DNA of 64,000 nt, from assembly GCA_001695595.3 (NCBI GenBank), contig MBPM02000001.1:1240001-1304000 (forward strand), given 5' to 3'. The stretch comes from Plasmopara viticola (Eukaryota > Oomycota > Peronosporomycetes > Peronosporales > Peronosporaceae). Below the pieces are notes generated by a model, which was not told where the DNA came from, did not search any database, and saw nothing but the letters and a program-made list of their open reading frames with translations. Made by a program: the position numbers and the translations under genes. This document shows positions 21,334 to 32,400 of this stretch, piece after piece; within the stretch, counting starts at the first letter, position 1; each line of letters opens with the position of its first letter.

Positions 21334-22332
21334 ATGAACACCGATCTGGAGGCCAATATCCAGCAGGCGCTACCAAGCGCGCTTAAAATGGCATTGTATG
21401 CAGCGAAGAAGCAGCATCTAGAGATACTCAAGTTCACAATCGAGGGCGTGGACTCACTATGTAATAATGCTGCGTTCTTAAACGACCTCAACGATCAAGA
21501 GCACTTGCAGCAATTGGACAAGACGGCCAAGGGTTTTGCTTTGCTTGAGACGCAGCTCACGCGCTACAAGGCACAATTGGAAAAAATCGGTCCACTAGTA
21601 GCGAGTGGAAAGCTGGATCAGGCAAGGATTGACAAGGTGCTCAAGGATGCATTAGTTAAACCGCGTATAAATGCCATCAAACACGATTTCTACAAAAAGT
21701 TTTGTGACAAAGCGGGGGTACTATCTTTCCATTTTGCATACGTTTGCTATCTAAACTAACGTTTTCTCTTGTGCAAAACACTTTGTGTTGTAGATTGAGC
21801 TAGCGGTTGATGGAGACGAAGACGTTTTAGTCCAGGAAAGCGAAAGCACGAGGAGCACAATCTGTCCAGTCACACAGATGGAAATGGACGATCCGTTGCG
21901 GAAGTACGAGAGGTTGCTTGGCTTGAGGACGTATTGATGGGGTTGCTGATTGTGTTGTTGTTGATATGTAGTCCAAGTTGTGGCCACACATATTCAAAAA
22001 TAGGGATTCAGGCCCACTTGCAGCGCAGCAAAACGTGTCCGGTTGCAGGTATGCCTTTTAAGTTTGAGAAAATCTGTAGGGAAGCAGTTTAGAGGCTGAC
22101 AAGAGTGTGTAGGCTGTCCACAAAAACTTGCACTTAATGACCTAGAGCGCGATGTCGAGATGGAGGTTATCATTGCTCGAAGGTACAAAAGTTTCTCTTT
22201 TTGTCAATCATGTTGCTAAACTAGGCTGATTTTGTGTGGTATGATTTGCTTAGTCGTCATAATTCTGATCAGCAACGGTCACAGGCTGCTGCGATGGGGG
22301 GCGAAGACGAAGAAGACTACGTCGTTGAGTAG
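21334..22332 (+). CDS. NSE2: E3 SUMO ligase NSE2/MMS21 (5 exons)
   Basis: Exons: 21334-21717, 21794-21903, 21972-22048, 22113-22182, 22254-22332, giving 239 residues (human NSE2 is 247). An N-terminal helical region that would contact SMC5 (residues 1-130) is followed by an SP-RING/MIZ-type zinc finger. This reads STICPVTQMEMDDPLRN-PSCGHTYSK ... CPVAG-CPQ, with the C, C-H and C...C ligands in the right order across exons 2-4. The acidic end reads GEDEEDYVVE. NSE2 is the SUMO ligase of the SMC5/6 complex in DNA repair. The splice sites are GT-AG. The frame match across four introns, with zinc ligands spanning three exon joins, supports the model. The start ATG is preferred over an upstream TTG. 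Confidence 0.9.
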
Positions 22333-24044
22333 TGTAAACGTCGGTCACATAGAATTTTTGCCATCATTCCTTTATTGTTATTCATATATAGCTGAAATAT
22401 CGTGCACTTCATTGATTGGCAAGTAAGAAGTGGCTTCTGAGAAAAAGGAGCTGTTCAAAATTTGACCAATTTTCATATTGAAGGATACAAACATTACAGC
22501 CCGTTGAGTCGTTGAGCAATCGCTAATTCGCTTTAGAAACCACTTTGGTGGTTATCTGTAAAAAAATATACGCGTGCCTAACAAAGTATTGAGACTTTTA
22601 AAGTACAGATTGCGTCGTCCTCCAAGTCCTTCGTCGGCTGTGTCCTTTACTTTAAATCAGTTCACACACGGTCACACGATCGGTCACCGAGCTCAGATCT
22701 TGGCAAGACGCCCTACACACAATTTTTTTTTTCCTCGACTCCACAATAATGTCAGACACCTCATTCGTGACAACCTGTTTACACTGCTTCAACCATGCAA
22801 ACATCAGGGTCAACTTGCACTTGCAAATCGACTCGAACTTGGACTTGCCAAACATTGTGCATTCGAAGGGTGCGATTGTTCGTAATTCGTCAGCTTGACA
22901 GTTCTGCACGTTGTAAAAGAGAGCTACATCACAAACTAGATGGCAAGTCAATTGCCTATTAGCGACATTGGTGTAAGTGGCAGCTGTACTCAGTGAATTC
23001 GTGACGGCAACACGACAAACGTGAAGCTTTCTGTAGCCCTTGCAGCCTCCTCATTCCCTCTTTTTTGGACGTGGTCTGTCACGCTTTAATAGTATCAGGA
23101 GCGTGAATGAGATTCTTCAACATGAAATATTACCATGAGGTACGTGCGTCATCTAAAATTAAGCTTTTGGGGTAGTCAGATGTCGTACAGTTGTAAAATT
23201 CTGTTAAATAACAATTTTGTGGCTACAGTTTGCCAGCCTTACACTTCTTCTAATTTTCACTTAATGGAGCCTTTGACATCTTTGAAAGCCGTGACGAGTC
23301 AGACATGTGTAGCACTTCTCTGAGGGCGTTTACCATGCTATCTTAAATTCATTTGTCAATTTGTCATGAGGAAGTAGCGGTAATTAAGCAGCAGTGTCCA
23401 TGCCGTAGAATTGGTGCCTCAAATTTCGAGAAAAGCTTGAATGCTGCAATTAGGCGAAAGGATTTTTTCCCCGCATCAGTGAATTTGCAAATCTTACCAT
23501 AGAGGTTCTATCAATCAATCGCTTAGACACCTCAGCAAAATTAGAACCATCTAAGTAAGTGGTCAGAAATTCCACCTTTTACTGTGCTTCCTACCACCAC
23601 TTTAGTCTTTAGCTAAAACGTGCAACACCTGCGTTGGCAACGATATCGCGTGCGCCGACCAGTCTCTTGTATATTGATACGATGTACGAGCACGAGATGT
23701 TATTGCGTAATACGCAGCATTTCCAATCGCCTCTGCACCACAGCAGTAAAAAGACGTGTTGTACATTACACCTGGTGAAAAAGAATACGTAAAATCGCGG
23801 ACAGTACTGGTCCATGTAAAAACGCGGTCTACAGACCGACTACTGTCACACTCAATATCGTGTGATCTGTTGTTGTTCGAATGAAATATAGTCGGTAAAG
23901 GCTCCACATGACTGCAGAGTAAACACCAACTAGCTTCGACGCGACTTTTTTACTGCGGCTCTTAAGTATAACAATCCCCAATCTTCACAACTCCAACGAC
24001 CAAGTCGACCTGTCGTTTGTATTCGGTGGCCCGAGGCGACAACC
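22333..24044. other. intergenic region between NSE2 and the oxidoreductase
   Basis: 1.7 kb without a supported gene. It contains a cysteine-rich open frame on the minus strand (22652-23050, listed separately). A second minus-strand open stretch (23602-23907) has no recognisable motif. The last few hundred bases presumably hold the promoter of the gene at 24045. Confidence 0.6.
22652..23050 (-). pseudogene. cysteine-rich open frame without start codon
   Basis: An open frame of 132 residues with about 12 cysteines, most in the second half (spacings such as NC-x10-EC-x10-IC-K-C-x11-C, ending CRASC-x12-C). The final C-x3-C-x12-C recalls the end of elicitin-like domains (C-x4-C-x14-C), but the spacing differs and I do not claim membership. 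There is no in-frame ATG or signal peptide. It may be a decayed secreted protein, an exon, or chance. Confidence 0.25.
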
Positions 24045-26408
24045 ATGGTAAACCTCGCAATGGCTAGCCATGAACTGGACTCGCCCGCGAGCGTGCGTCC
24101 ACCACCCTCAGGCTACACAATTACGGGGGACAGCAGCCGCAACGAAAGCAAATTCTTTGCACTAAGTATGAGTGGCACTCATATGGCCGGCAAGCCGTCG
24201 CAGCTCGCGACGTGTTCGGTGTACGGCACGCCAACGCACAAGGACTACAAGACGTGGCCTTTCGTGACTGTTGGCTTGTGTGCCATACTCGTCACTTTTG
24301 CCATCATATACCATCAGTTGCCCGAATACCGCTTAGGCTTTCGCTATCAACTCTATATGGTCTTTGGCTCGACTATTAAAAATGCGCAGTGGGTCGGTGG
24401 CCACCGTGAAATTGTCGAGTTTGTCGTCAATTATTGGCTTATTGGACTCCCTTTCATGATTGGTGGCATGGCGCTTGCTTTAGGTAATGCATTGCCACCC
24501 GTGCCCACAGGACAACACCGCACGGTCATGCGTTTTTTAAAGCGTAAAATTTTCATCGGCGCCATCAACATTTCGTACGCCGAATCCATTTGCACGCTCG
24601 TGTTTTTAGGACTGAACGCGATTTGGTTCGCTGCCATCTTCTCGCGGCACTACGACAGTCTCGTAGAAGCCATGTCCACTGACTTTGCCTCGGTGTTTCG
24701 ACTCGTGGGTCAGGTATTTGGCTCCAACGCCGTCTTATGCTTTTCGTTGCTCATCATCCCCGCAACACGCAATTCGTTCTGGATGATTGCGCTAGGGATT
24801 GACTATTCACACGCCATCAAGTATCATCGCTGGATTGGATTTCTTACTGTCGGGATGGTGGCAAGTCACGCTATGCCATACTATTACGCGTGGTTCAAAA
24901 GTGGCACATTTATCGAATCGGCATTTCCTTGTATGGACTGCGACTATGGCACCGTCGGCAAAGCGCGTTTGCAAAACTTTTTTGGTCAATTAGCATTGGT
25001 GTGCTGCATTGTCATTGGAATCACGTCACTGAACCCAATTCGCCGCAAGTACTACGATGTCTTTTACTACTGTCATCATCTCTTTATTCTCGTGCTCTTC
25101 TTCAGTGCTCTGCACTTTTCACAATTTGTCATCTGGATGTACCCCCCCGTGTGTCTTTATGTCATGCACCGCATCTTGGCTCGCAGTCAGAGTCGGACGC
25201 CGTGCGAAATTGTAGACTTGGAAGCCATTCCCGGTGAGATCACGCGTCTGGTCTTTCGTCGCTCTCCCGGTAAGCCGGGCCATTATCACGCCGGTCAGTT
25301 CGTCTACCTTCGTGTCCCGCTGCTGTCACACACGCAGTGGCACCCGTTCAGTATCAGTTCGTCGCCCATTGAGTACGAGGACACGTTTACCGTGCATGTC
25401 AAGTGTATTGGCAACTGGACAAAGTCGCTGTATGCGCTCGCGATTCAGGCGCGGGAGGAGCGCAAGATGCCACTCATTTACGTTGACGGGTTCTATGGCA
25501 AAATGTCGGACGATTTTCAGCATTACCCGGCTCTTGTATTCGTCGCTGGCGGTATTGGTGCTACGCCCGTCATCGGTCTAGTGGGCAAAATTCTCGACTG
25601 CATGCGCAATAGTGATGCAAACATGGAGTCCACACAAGTGTATTTTCACTGGACGTCGCGTGAGATTGGTATCTTTTACGAGTTTGAACCTTTGTTGGAT
25701 GCCATCGAACAATTCGATCCGATTCACAATCGATTCAAAGTTCGTCTCTGTTTCACGGGTGACCAACACCTGGGTGGCGTGGATGTTCCTAATGGCATCA
25801 CGCTTAAGCCTATGAACGATACGAGCATGATTCCCACCCGCCCCTTCTTTCAGTCATCGCGATCAGTGCCTCGTCAGATGATGCTCTTCTTTGTCATCTT
25901 TACGTTCAGCTTCTGTGGTCTGTTTCTCATTCGGCTTAATTATCCGATTCTGGGCGAACGACGAGTCAATCAAAACATGTGGCCCATGCAGAGGATCGTT
26001 GAGGTTCTTGTCTTGATCGCTGGTGCTGCCACCGGTTGGATAGTTGTGTTCACTGAGCCCGCGCCTCGATCTATAAGCCAAAATGCAAAGTCTGGCCTCA
26101 TACCCACTCTTGGCAATTACGCTCCTGGTGAGACAATGGCTGATGATCGCCAGAATTCGGAATACTCGCATTCGCTCTCATTCGACGGTCAAGAGGTCGA
26201 TTTTCACCATCCTGTTAGTCGTTCGCGGTTGAACGTGAAAGAGCTATTTAGCGAAGTTGTCAAGGAACAATCCCACAAATTTGCCGTCAACATTACGGGC
26301 ATTGGCACGTGGGTTTCAGGCCCCATGGGTCTCATTCATGCTGTGGAGACAGAGGCATCTAATTTTGCCGGTATATTCGATGTGCATTTTGAGGAGTTTG
26401 AAATGTAG
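24045..26408 (+). CDS. ferric reductase / NADPH oxidase-like transmembrane oxidoreductase
   Basis: A 787-residue intronless protein with good ATG context (AACCATGG). Several membrane helices in residues 70-370 carry the bis-haem ligands H261-x13-H275 and H344-x12-H357, the spacing of the NOX/FRE family. The FAD site is HPFSISSS (433-440) and the NADPH site opens GGIGATP (502-508). The NADPH domain is then interrupted by about 150 residues containing two more hydrophobic helices (about 611-632 and 649-670). It resumes at the end with the nucleotide-binding VSGPMGL. Plant FRO ferric reductases, as I recall, have a similar late helix pair, which favours ferric-chelate reductase over a superoxide-producing oxidase. 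No EF-hands are present, so no direct calcium control is suggested. Predicted location: plasma or vacuolar membrane. Confidence 0.85.
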   Translation: MVNLAMASHELDSPASVRPPPSGYTITGDSSRNESKFFALSMSGTHMAGKPSQLATCSVYGTPTHKDYKTWPFVTVGLCAILVTFAIIYHQLPEYRLGFRYQLYMVFGSTIKNAQWVGGHREIVEFVVNYWLIGLPFMIGGMALALGNALPPVPTGQHRTVMRFLKRKIFIGAINISYAESICTLVFLGLNAIWFAAIFSRHYDSLVEAMSTDFASVFRLVGQVFGSNAVLCFSLLIIPATRNSFWMIALGIDYSHAIKYHRWIGFLTVGMVASHAMPYYYAWFKSGTFIESAFPCMDCDYGTVGKARLQNFFGQLALVCCIVIGITSLNPIRRKYYDVFYYCHHLFILVLFFSALHFSQFVIWMYPPVCLYVMHRILARSQSRTPCEIVDLEAIPGEITRLVFRRSPGKPGHYHAGQFVYLRVPLLSHTQWHPFSISSSPIEYEDTFTVHVKCIGNWTKSLYALAIQAREERKMPLIYVDGFYGKMSDDFQHYPALVFVAGGIGATPVIGLVGKILDCMRNSDANMESTQVYFHWTSREIGIFYEFEPLLDAIEQFDPIHNRFKVRLCFTGDQHLGGVDVPNGITLKPMNDTSMIPTRPFFQSSRSVPRQMMLFFVIFTFSFCGLFLIRLNYPILGERRVNQNMWPMQRIVEVLVLIAGAATGWIVVFTEPAPRSISQNAKSGLIPTLGNYAPGETMADDRQNSEYSHSLSFDGQEVDFHHPVSRSRLNVKELFSEVVKEQSHKFAVNITGIGTWVSGPMGLIHAVETEASNFAGIFDVHFEEFEM

Positions 26409-29400
26409 AACTTCGCGTATCGTACTGTAGATTAAATCTCAATGTGATTTCTTATAAGAATATGAAAGCAAATATTTTGGTGATTATTTCTTAAGCGTTA
26501 TTCATGACCAGCAGGAAATTCCACGAAGCCAAGCTTTTGTGCGAAAAGGTGACTGCGACGACAGAGTATTCATACTGGTTGACAACAGATAAAAGGAATG
26601 GGCTATAAACTTATCGTGTTGTATCAAACCTGTGCGTGGAACCGTGAGATTTAGAGTTAAAATTACGACCTAATCACAAAAAGGTTTTATCAGCTTTAAA
26701 GTGCAATCTACGCACACCTCGACAACCATGTGCGCAATGCAGTGCGACCCGTCACACCTGGTCGCCCTTAGAGCAAGTTTCTCTTCGCAAAGGATTTGAT
26801 ATGGTTTCCACATGTGTCGGGTGGGCGCACAATTTATGCCGCTAAGATATATTGCTGATTTTTAGGAGTCGGTTGAATTTGTAGCCTCCTCTTGTGAAGC
26901 AGCTGGAACGCGCCAAGCATCCAAACAGTTCAGGCGAAATTTAGATATAGGGCCCAGGGAGCACACGCTCCGATGACATGGCCACTTAAGCTTGTGACCT
27001 TACTTTAAAAGAGCCGGATCTATTTGACCCTTAGGATACCTAGGACCGCTAGTCGAACCGAGGGTGAAATCTTTATGTTTCTTTCTCTAGCAGAGCATCA
27101 CTTCAACAGTTATGATTCAGAGTAAAAGGTTGTCCGCCCGCCCAAACTAATCTCCATAACGCGTACATCTAGTTTTCTGCCGCTACTGGCTGCTTCCTCG
27201 TGAGCTGTCAAGCTCTTAACGCCCAAGCTCCCGTGGTGTGCATCGACCACATACTCACCATGAGAACGGAGTCATTTACCATGCAAGTGCCTTGCCTCTG
27301 CTGGTGATTGTCTATTGAAGGTCCGCTTTTCATCCACGATCTTTTAGGTCCTCGGCGAAAGAAATGTCACTTCTTACGGCCACTTAAGGACGGGCGGGGA
27401 TCACATACTCTTGCTTGACGCAGCCAAAGTTGTTAGACTTGACAGCACCTAAGTCTATCAGGCGCGGGCCCACAGACGCCAGATTAGGTCGGTCACAGAG
27501 GCAGTCTAAGACACGGATGATCAGGTGCGCATGTTCTCTTCCATGGGATTACGGACAAAACATTTTCGAAAATGACCACTTCATCTGAGAACTTCTGTCC
27601 TAGAAGCACATGAAAAGGCATTTAAGTGAATTTCAAGAGTAAGTTTATCAATAAGGAGTTGACGTTCTTAATTAATCAGGCGCCAATTCCCAAATAAGTT
27701 AAGGCGACTGTATATAGAGACGGGCTTGTTGTAGGATTTAGCGCTCTAAAGCGCACGTAGCAACGAATCTTTATTCATTTATTGAAAAACGTACCGCCAC
27801 AAAAGTGCTCGCCTCTTGAAGATGGCCTGAGTGACCGTATTTTCGTCTTTTTCGAGGTGATCTATGGGCTCGCATAATTACTTTAGACTCAGTAGACTTT
27901 CATAGCTTTTGTATCTTGCCATACGTGACCTAATTTGCCCACTCGAATCGACAAACCTCTTTTGACACATACATGGGCAACTATGTGTAGCCTATGGTCG
28001 TCGCAACGATGTGTGGCTTAAATGTTATTGAGGTGCGTGATCGCCTTTATGGCGTCAGTTGCCATAATTATAGCATAGCGTTCAGCAACTGACCGCGATG
28101 ATTTTCTTCTCTTCGTCTTACTGCACCGTACAACGTACACACATCGTAATTAGGAATGAGTGTGTGCACATATCGTTGCACTGTTCAGGCAAAGATTAGT
28201 TGCCACTTTTCTTCCGATTTTCGAACACAGAAAGGTGTTGCTGAGTGCAGAAAATTTGACTCCCGCACTGACCCCATCCCTTGTTTTCTTGGTAAATGAA
28301 GATATCAACGAGCTCACATTGCTCTCGTGGCAAAGTGACACAATACTTCGTGCCTACCACAATGACACATGCTTTTATCCTGTATTCGGTGAGCCTTTAA
28401 ATGGCTAACGAACACACATTCAATCATTCATATTATGAGGGCGCTGAAATTTGGATCCCCCAGATCTCTGAGCAGCCAAGGCTCAACGTACACTGCCTAA
28501 GAGACTGATCCAGGATATTCCAGCTTAAAACGGAAATGAGGTCATCATAAAGAAAAGGTGACATATTTTCAGCTTATAATATACTTAGTAGCCTTGAGAT
28601 ATTTGACTTTCAAAAGCTTTGAAGCCTTTGTCAGTGTCTTTCATTGGAGCTCACCTGCCGTGACACGACAATTAACTAGAATTTCAGTTGCTTTTGTTGA
28701 AAGTCTCTTCATCGGGACGGAGTCGTTGGTTAGAGGAGATAGAATTGCTTCACTAGAAGAGACTAGTATTGGGCTTTTGAAAATCATAGTCACCTTAACT
28801 AATTAGTCTGCTCGTAAAGTAGCTTTCCAGTGATTAAGGCCGTTAACCTCTTTGATTTGTGTATACTAGCAAAGTTTACGCCTTCTTTGACTGCAAAAAT
28901 CAATCCGATGAAGTTGAGTATTCGCTTTGAGTCCGACCTCTTTAGTAAGTGCTTAAGCTTACATGATCTTTCCAGATCAAAGCCTGTGACCATCTCTACC
29001 TTCTAAATCAGGAGAGGAAGGTTTTGGTCGTTCTCTATTTAAATGATTAAAGCCTTAAGCTTCATCGGTTTGGACCCCACGGACAGCTTTACCGCCGGGT
29101 CTACCAAAGCCTATTTTACACAATACATAGAGCACCATAAAACGTGCTTGCAAGTATCCATTCCGTTGCGCGGACCAGCTAAGGAGGGCTACATAGGTAG
29201 TCGTATTTTACATATTCATTGAGCCAAAATTCTTCTACGCACTGTAATCTGCGCGTCTGACATATGCGACAGACAGAAACGCAACTTCTTGCGTGAGACT
29301 ACTAGGTGCAAAGGGATTGCCATAGCATCTAGTACAAAAGAGACAGGCAAATTGATTTATGACCTTTTGATGAACGTCTTTAATCGCTTCAAGGATCGAG

Positions 29401-32400
29401 CTCGACGACAGAATGATATATTACATGGAAAGTATTTCCAATTCTAAAATTCAGAGAAGGACTATACCTCTTAGTACAAAATTACCGGTAGGGCACCTGT
29501 CGAAGCACAAAAGAGATATAAAAGGTACATATCTAAACAGCTGAACATGTGTTAGCGAATTTTGTATCGCTTCTTGCTTCTTACTCGAATATATACGACC
29601 CTGAAATAACGGCACAAGGCATTTAAGAGATAAGATTGTTGACACATTGGTGAAAAGAGCTCTTGCTCATGAGTGGAAAGAGCTCTTGCTCTTGAACAGT
29701 GTAGTTCAGCCACGATGGCTTCATCTTCCGACCGGTAAAAGTATTAGAATTTTCTTCCTTTCCTTATTATTATAAAGCGAACACTCCTTATCGTAAAGTT
29801 CAAGGCGCTCATTTGAAAACCAAAAAGTTTCAAAACTCCAGAAACTGGAAACAGGTGGTAACGTATAGCAGCGTGTAAGCTCAGTGAAGCGTGTAGTTCG
29901 CTGTCCAAAAATCAATTCTCTTCTCAATAACGCTTTTCCTTAATACTTTGTTGAAGTGGTCCTGAAGTTCGCTTTAGCCATTGCAGATATTTAACACATA
30001 GACAGTAAATCATAAGAAGCATCACATTTGCTCTTTGTCTGAGGCACAAACCATTCGGCGATGATTATTATCTCGTCGACTATTCGGACATCTTCCTGTC
30101 CGACAGATTGAGTCATTTGTCACTGTGTGGTAACGAGCGCTTTCACCTTGAACACTTGAGATCGACACAACAAGTTATATTATGTAAACAGTCTTGGAGG
30201 CAGCTTCTTGAAAGGTCGGTTGTAATTAAAGTTTGGGCGGCGAGTGGGTTGAAATCAGCCAGAATGGAGGTTTTGCTGCTTGAAATAACATGATGGACAC
30301 TTAGTTTATTTCGGATTCTTGCCTTGCTTCAGCCTAATTGGTGGCTCTCAGCCATTTGCTCCAATTCTTGTAAGACGTATCGTTTTTCTATTCGTGGTCG
30401 ATATTCTGTTCACAAAAAACTTTTTTAAAGCCACGTAGCTGAGATTTTAGTACTTCGTCTGAATTTTTACAGGTTCTCGATACATTTAATCAACAGGGCC
30501 TTTTGACTCTCTATAACTATGGGACATTTAGATGTAATAACCTTGATTCTTGGATCTAAAACTCTGCAGCCAATGATTACGGTGGATAGCACCAATGCAT
30601 ATGATTTATAGCACAATGCAGATTCTGGTGTAGCTGCCGTTCCTGGCCAATCCGCTGATGCCAAAGCTACAAATATTCTCCAGTTTTAAAAATTTAAGAA
30701 AAGCTGTCCAAGACTTCAACGCTTTTACCGGTTGTGTCAATGCAAATGTTAACAATGCTTTCTTCCATATCCTAAACCATAAGAAGCATACACAAATTCG
30801 TAATACTTTCTATAAAACCCAGTTTAAGCAACGTTGGTACAAGCAGCTCATACTTTTAGCTTGTTTGAGACCATTGATACCTTGGGTTCCCTTAAGTGCT
30901 TGAATAGCGGGTGGTATCTACATATAGACCAGGTAAACGACCTTCACAGTTGCTTTAATGTACATTACCCTTCTTAGACGGTATGTTTCAATCATCATAA
31001 AACAATGATTTCTCTGACACTCGCGATTGAGATGACTGCCGGGCAGAAGCGTGTCACATATAACTCTGCTGATCGCCTCTTTTCAAAACAAAATCTTGTG
31101 CATTTTATTTCGGCCAATTTTTGGCTTCGTGATTAAGTACACCCATTTACAAATAAGCCGTGAGCGATGAAACAACGATATTGACGTTTACACTGTCATC
31201 ATGGCGCCTACGACGATGATGACAATCGCAGCCAGCTACAACTGATCCCCCCATAGCACCAACAGTTTTTTGTGGACGCCAGCAGAAGCGCAGTGGGTGA
31301 CAAAATATCAAAGTTGAATACCGTAAGAGGGTTAGATGAAACTCAGTCACTAATAGACAACAAAAAGTGGAGCGATCCCCAATCGCGAGAATCTTGTAAC
31401 TCATTTAGGCTTTATCGGGTATGTGTTCCCGTCGACTTGATCATTGTCAGCTTCATCTTTTTCTTCGACTTGCACTGTAAACGTCGCCAAGGCTATTTAG
31501 CCGTCTGATGCTGATTGCCCCTATGAAGATTTCGCCGTGTCCCCACCTTTTTTTTTTAGCAATTTCGTAGCCCCTTTACTTTTGACGCCACTTGTTGCTG
31601 CTTTATAATTTTGCGCACGAGATACAAGAAAACATGTAGTTATGTACGATACGAAGAGTTTTGTGTTGAACATGTCGCAATAGACAACGAATCACAGAGT
31701 ACTTAAGTTTCATGAGCTTGGGTTTACGGCCTCATCCAGGTAAATCCTCACTGAAACTAATACCTTTTCGGATACATTGTTACACAACTCAAAATCTGGG
31801 CGCAAAACTTCTCAAATTAGCTTGCACGAGCTGCGGAAAGTCAGCAAGACCGTGGCGACAATCAGGACGAACTAGATCCCAAAGGCTCAACCGTAACATT
31901 AATGTTTTCGTGGAAAATAGATGCCAAGAAATGGAGAGGATGTGCCAAAATACGCATTGCGTCATCGGTGTTTCGTATTAGTAAAGTGGCGGTGATGAGA
32001 TTCACCGACTGTATAACTCCGTCGACGAATATTTGAAATATTACATCATTTGTAAAAGCCACGATTTTGTATTGGCAGGCCACCAAAATTTTGGACAACC
32101 TTTGTGACATTGCGTCAATAATTATTATGGTCATAACGATGAAGAACACCGAGACATATGTGAAGACTTAATAAATGTGTTACCACAACAAGGCTACGCA
32201 GATTTGACCGCCAAAACCTACTAAAATCTTTCAAAAGCAAACGAGTTGCCATGTCAATTGCTTTTAATGTCACCAGGGTGTAGGGTCAATTCCGTTGCTG
32301 CAAAGACTCAACATAAATTGCAAAGAACTTTAAATGAAGGACCATGGCAAATCAAAGACCATTTCGTCGCACTAAGACACTGAACTAACCTCGAAACTAT

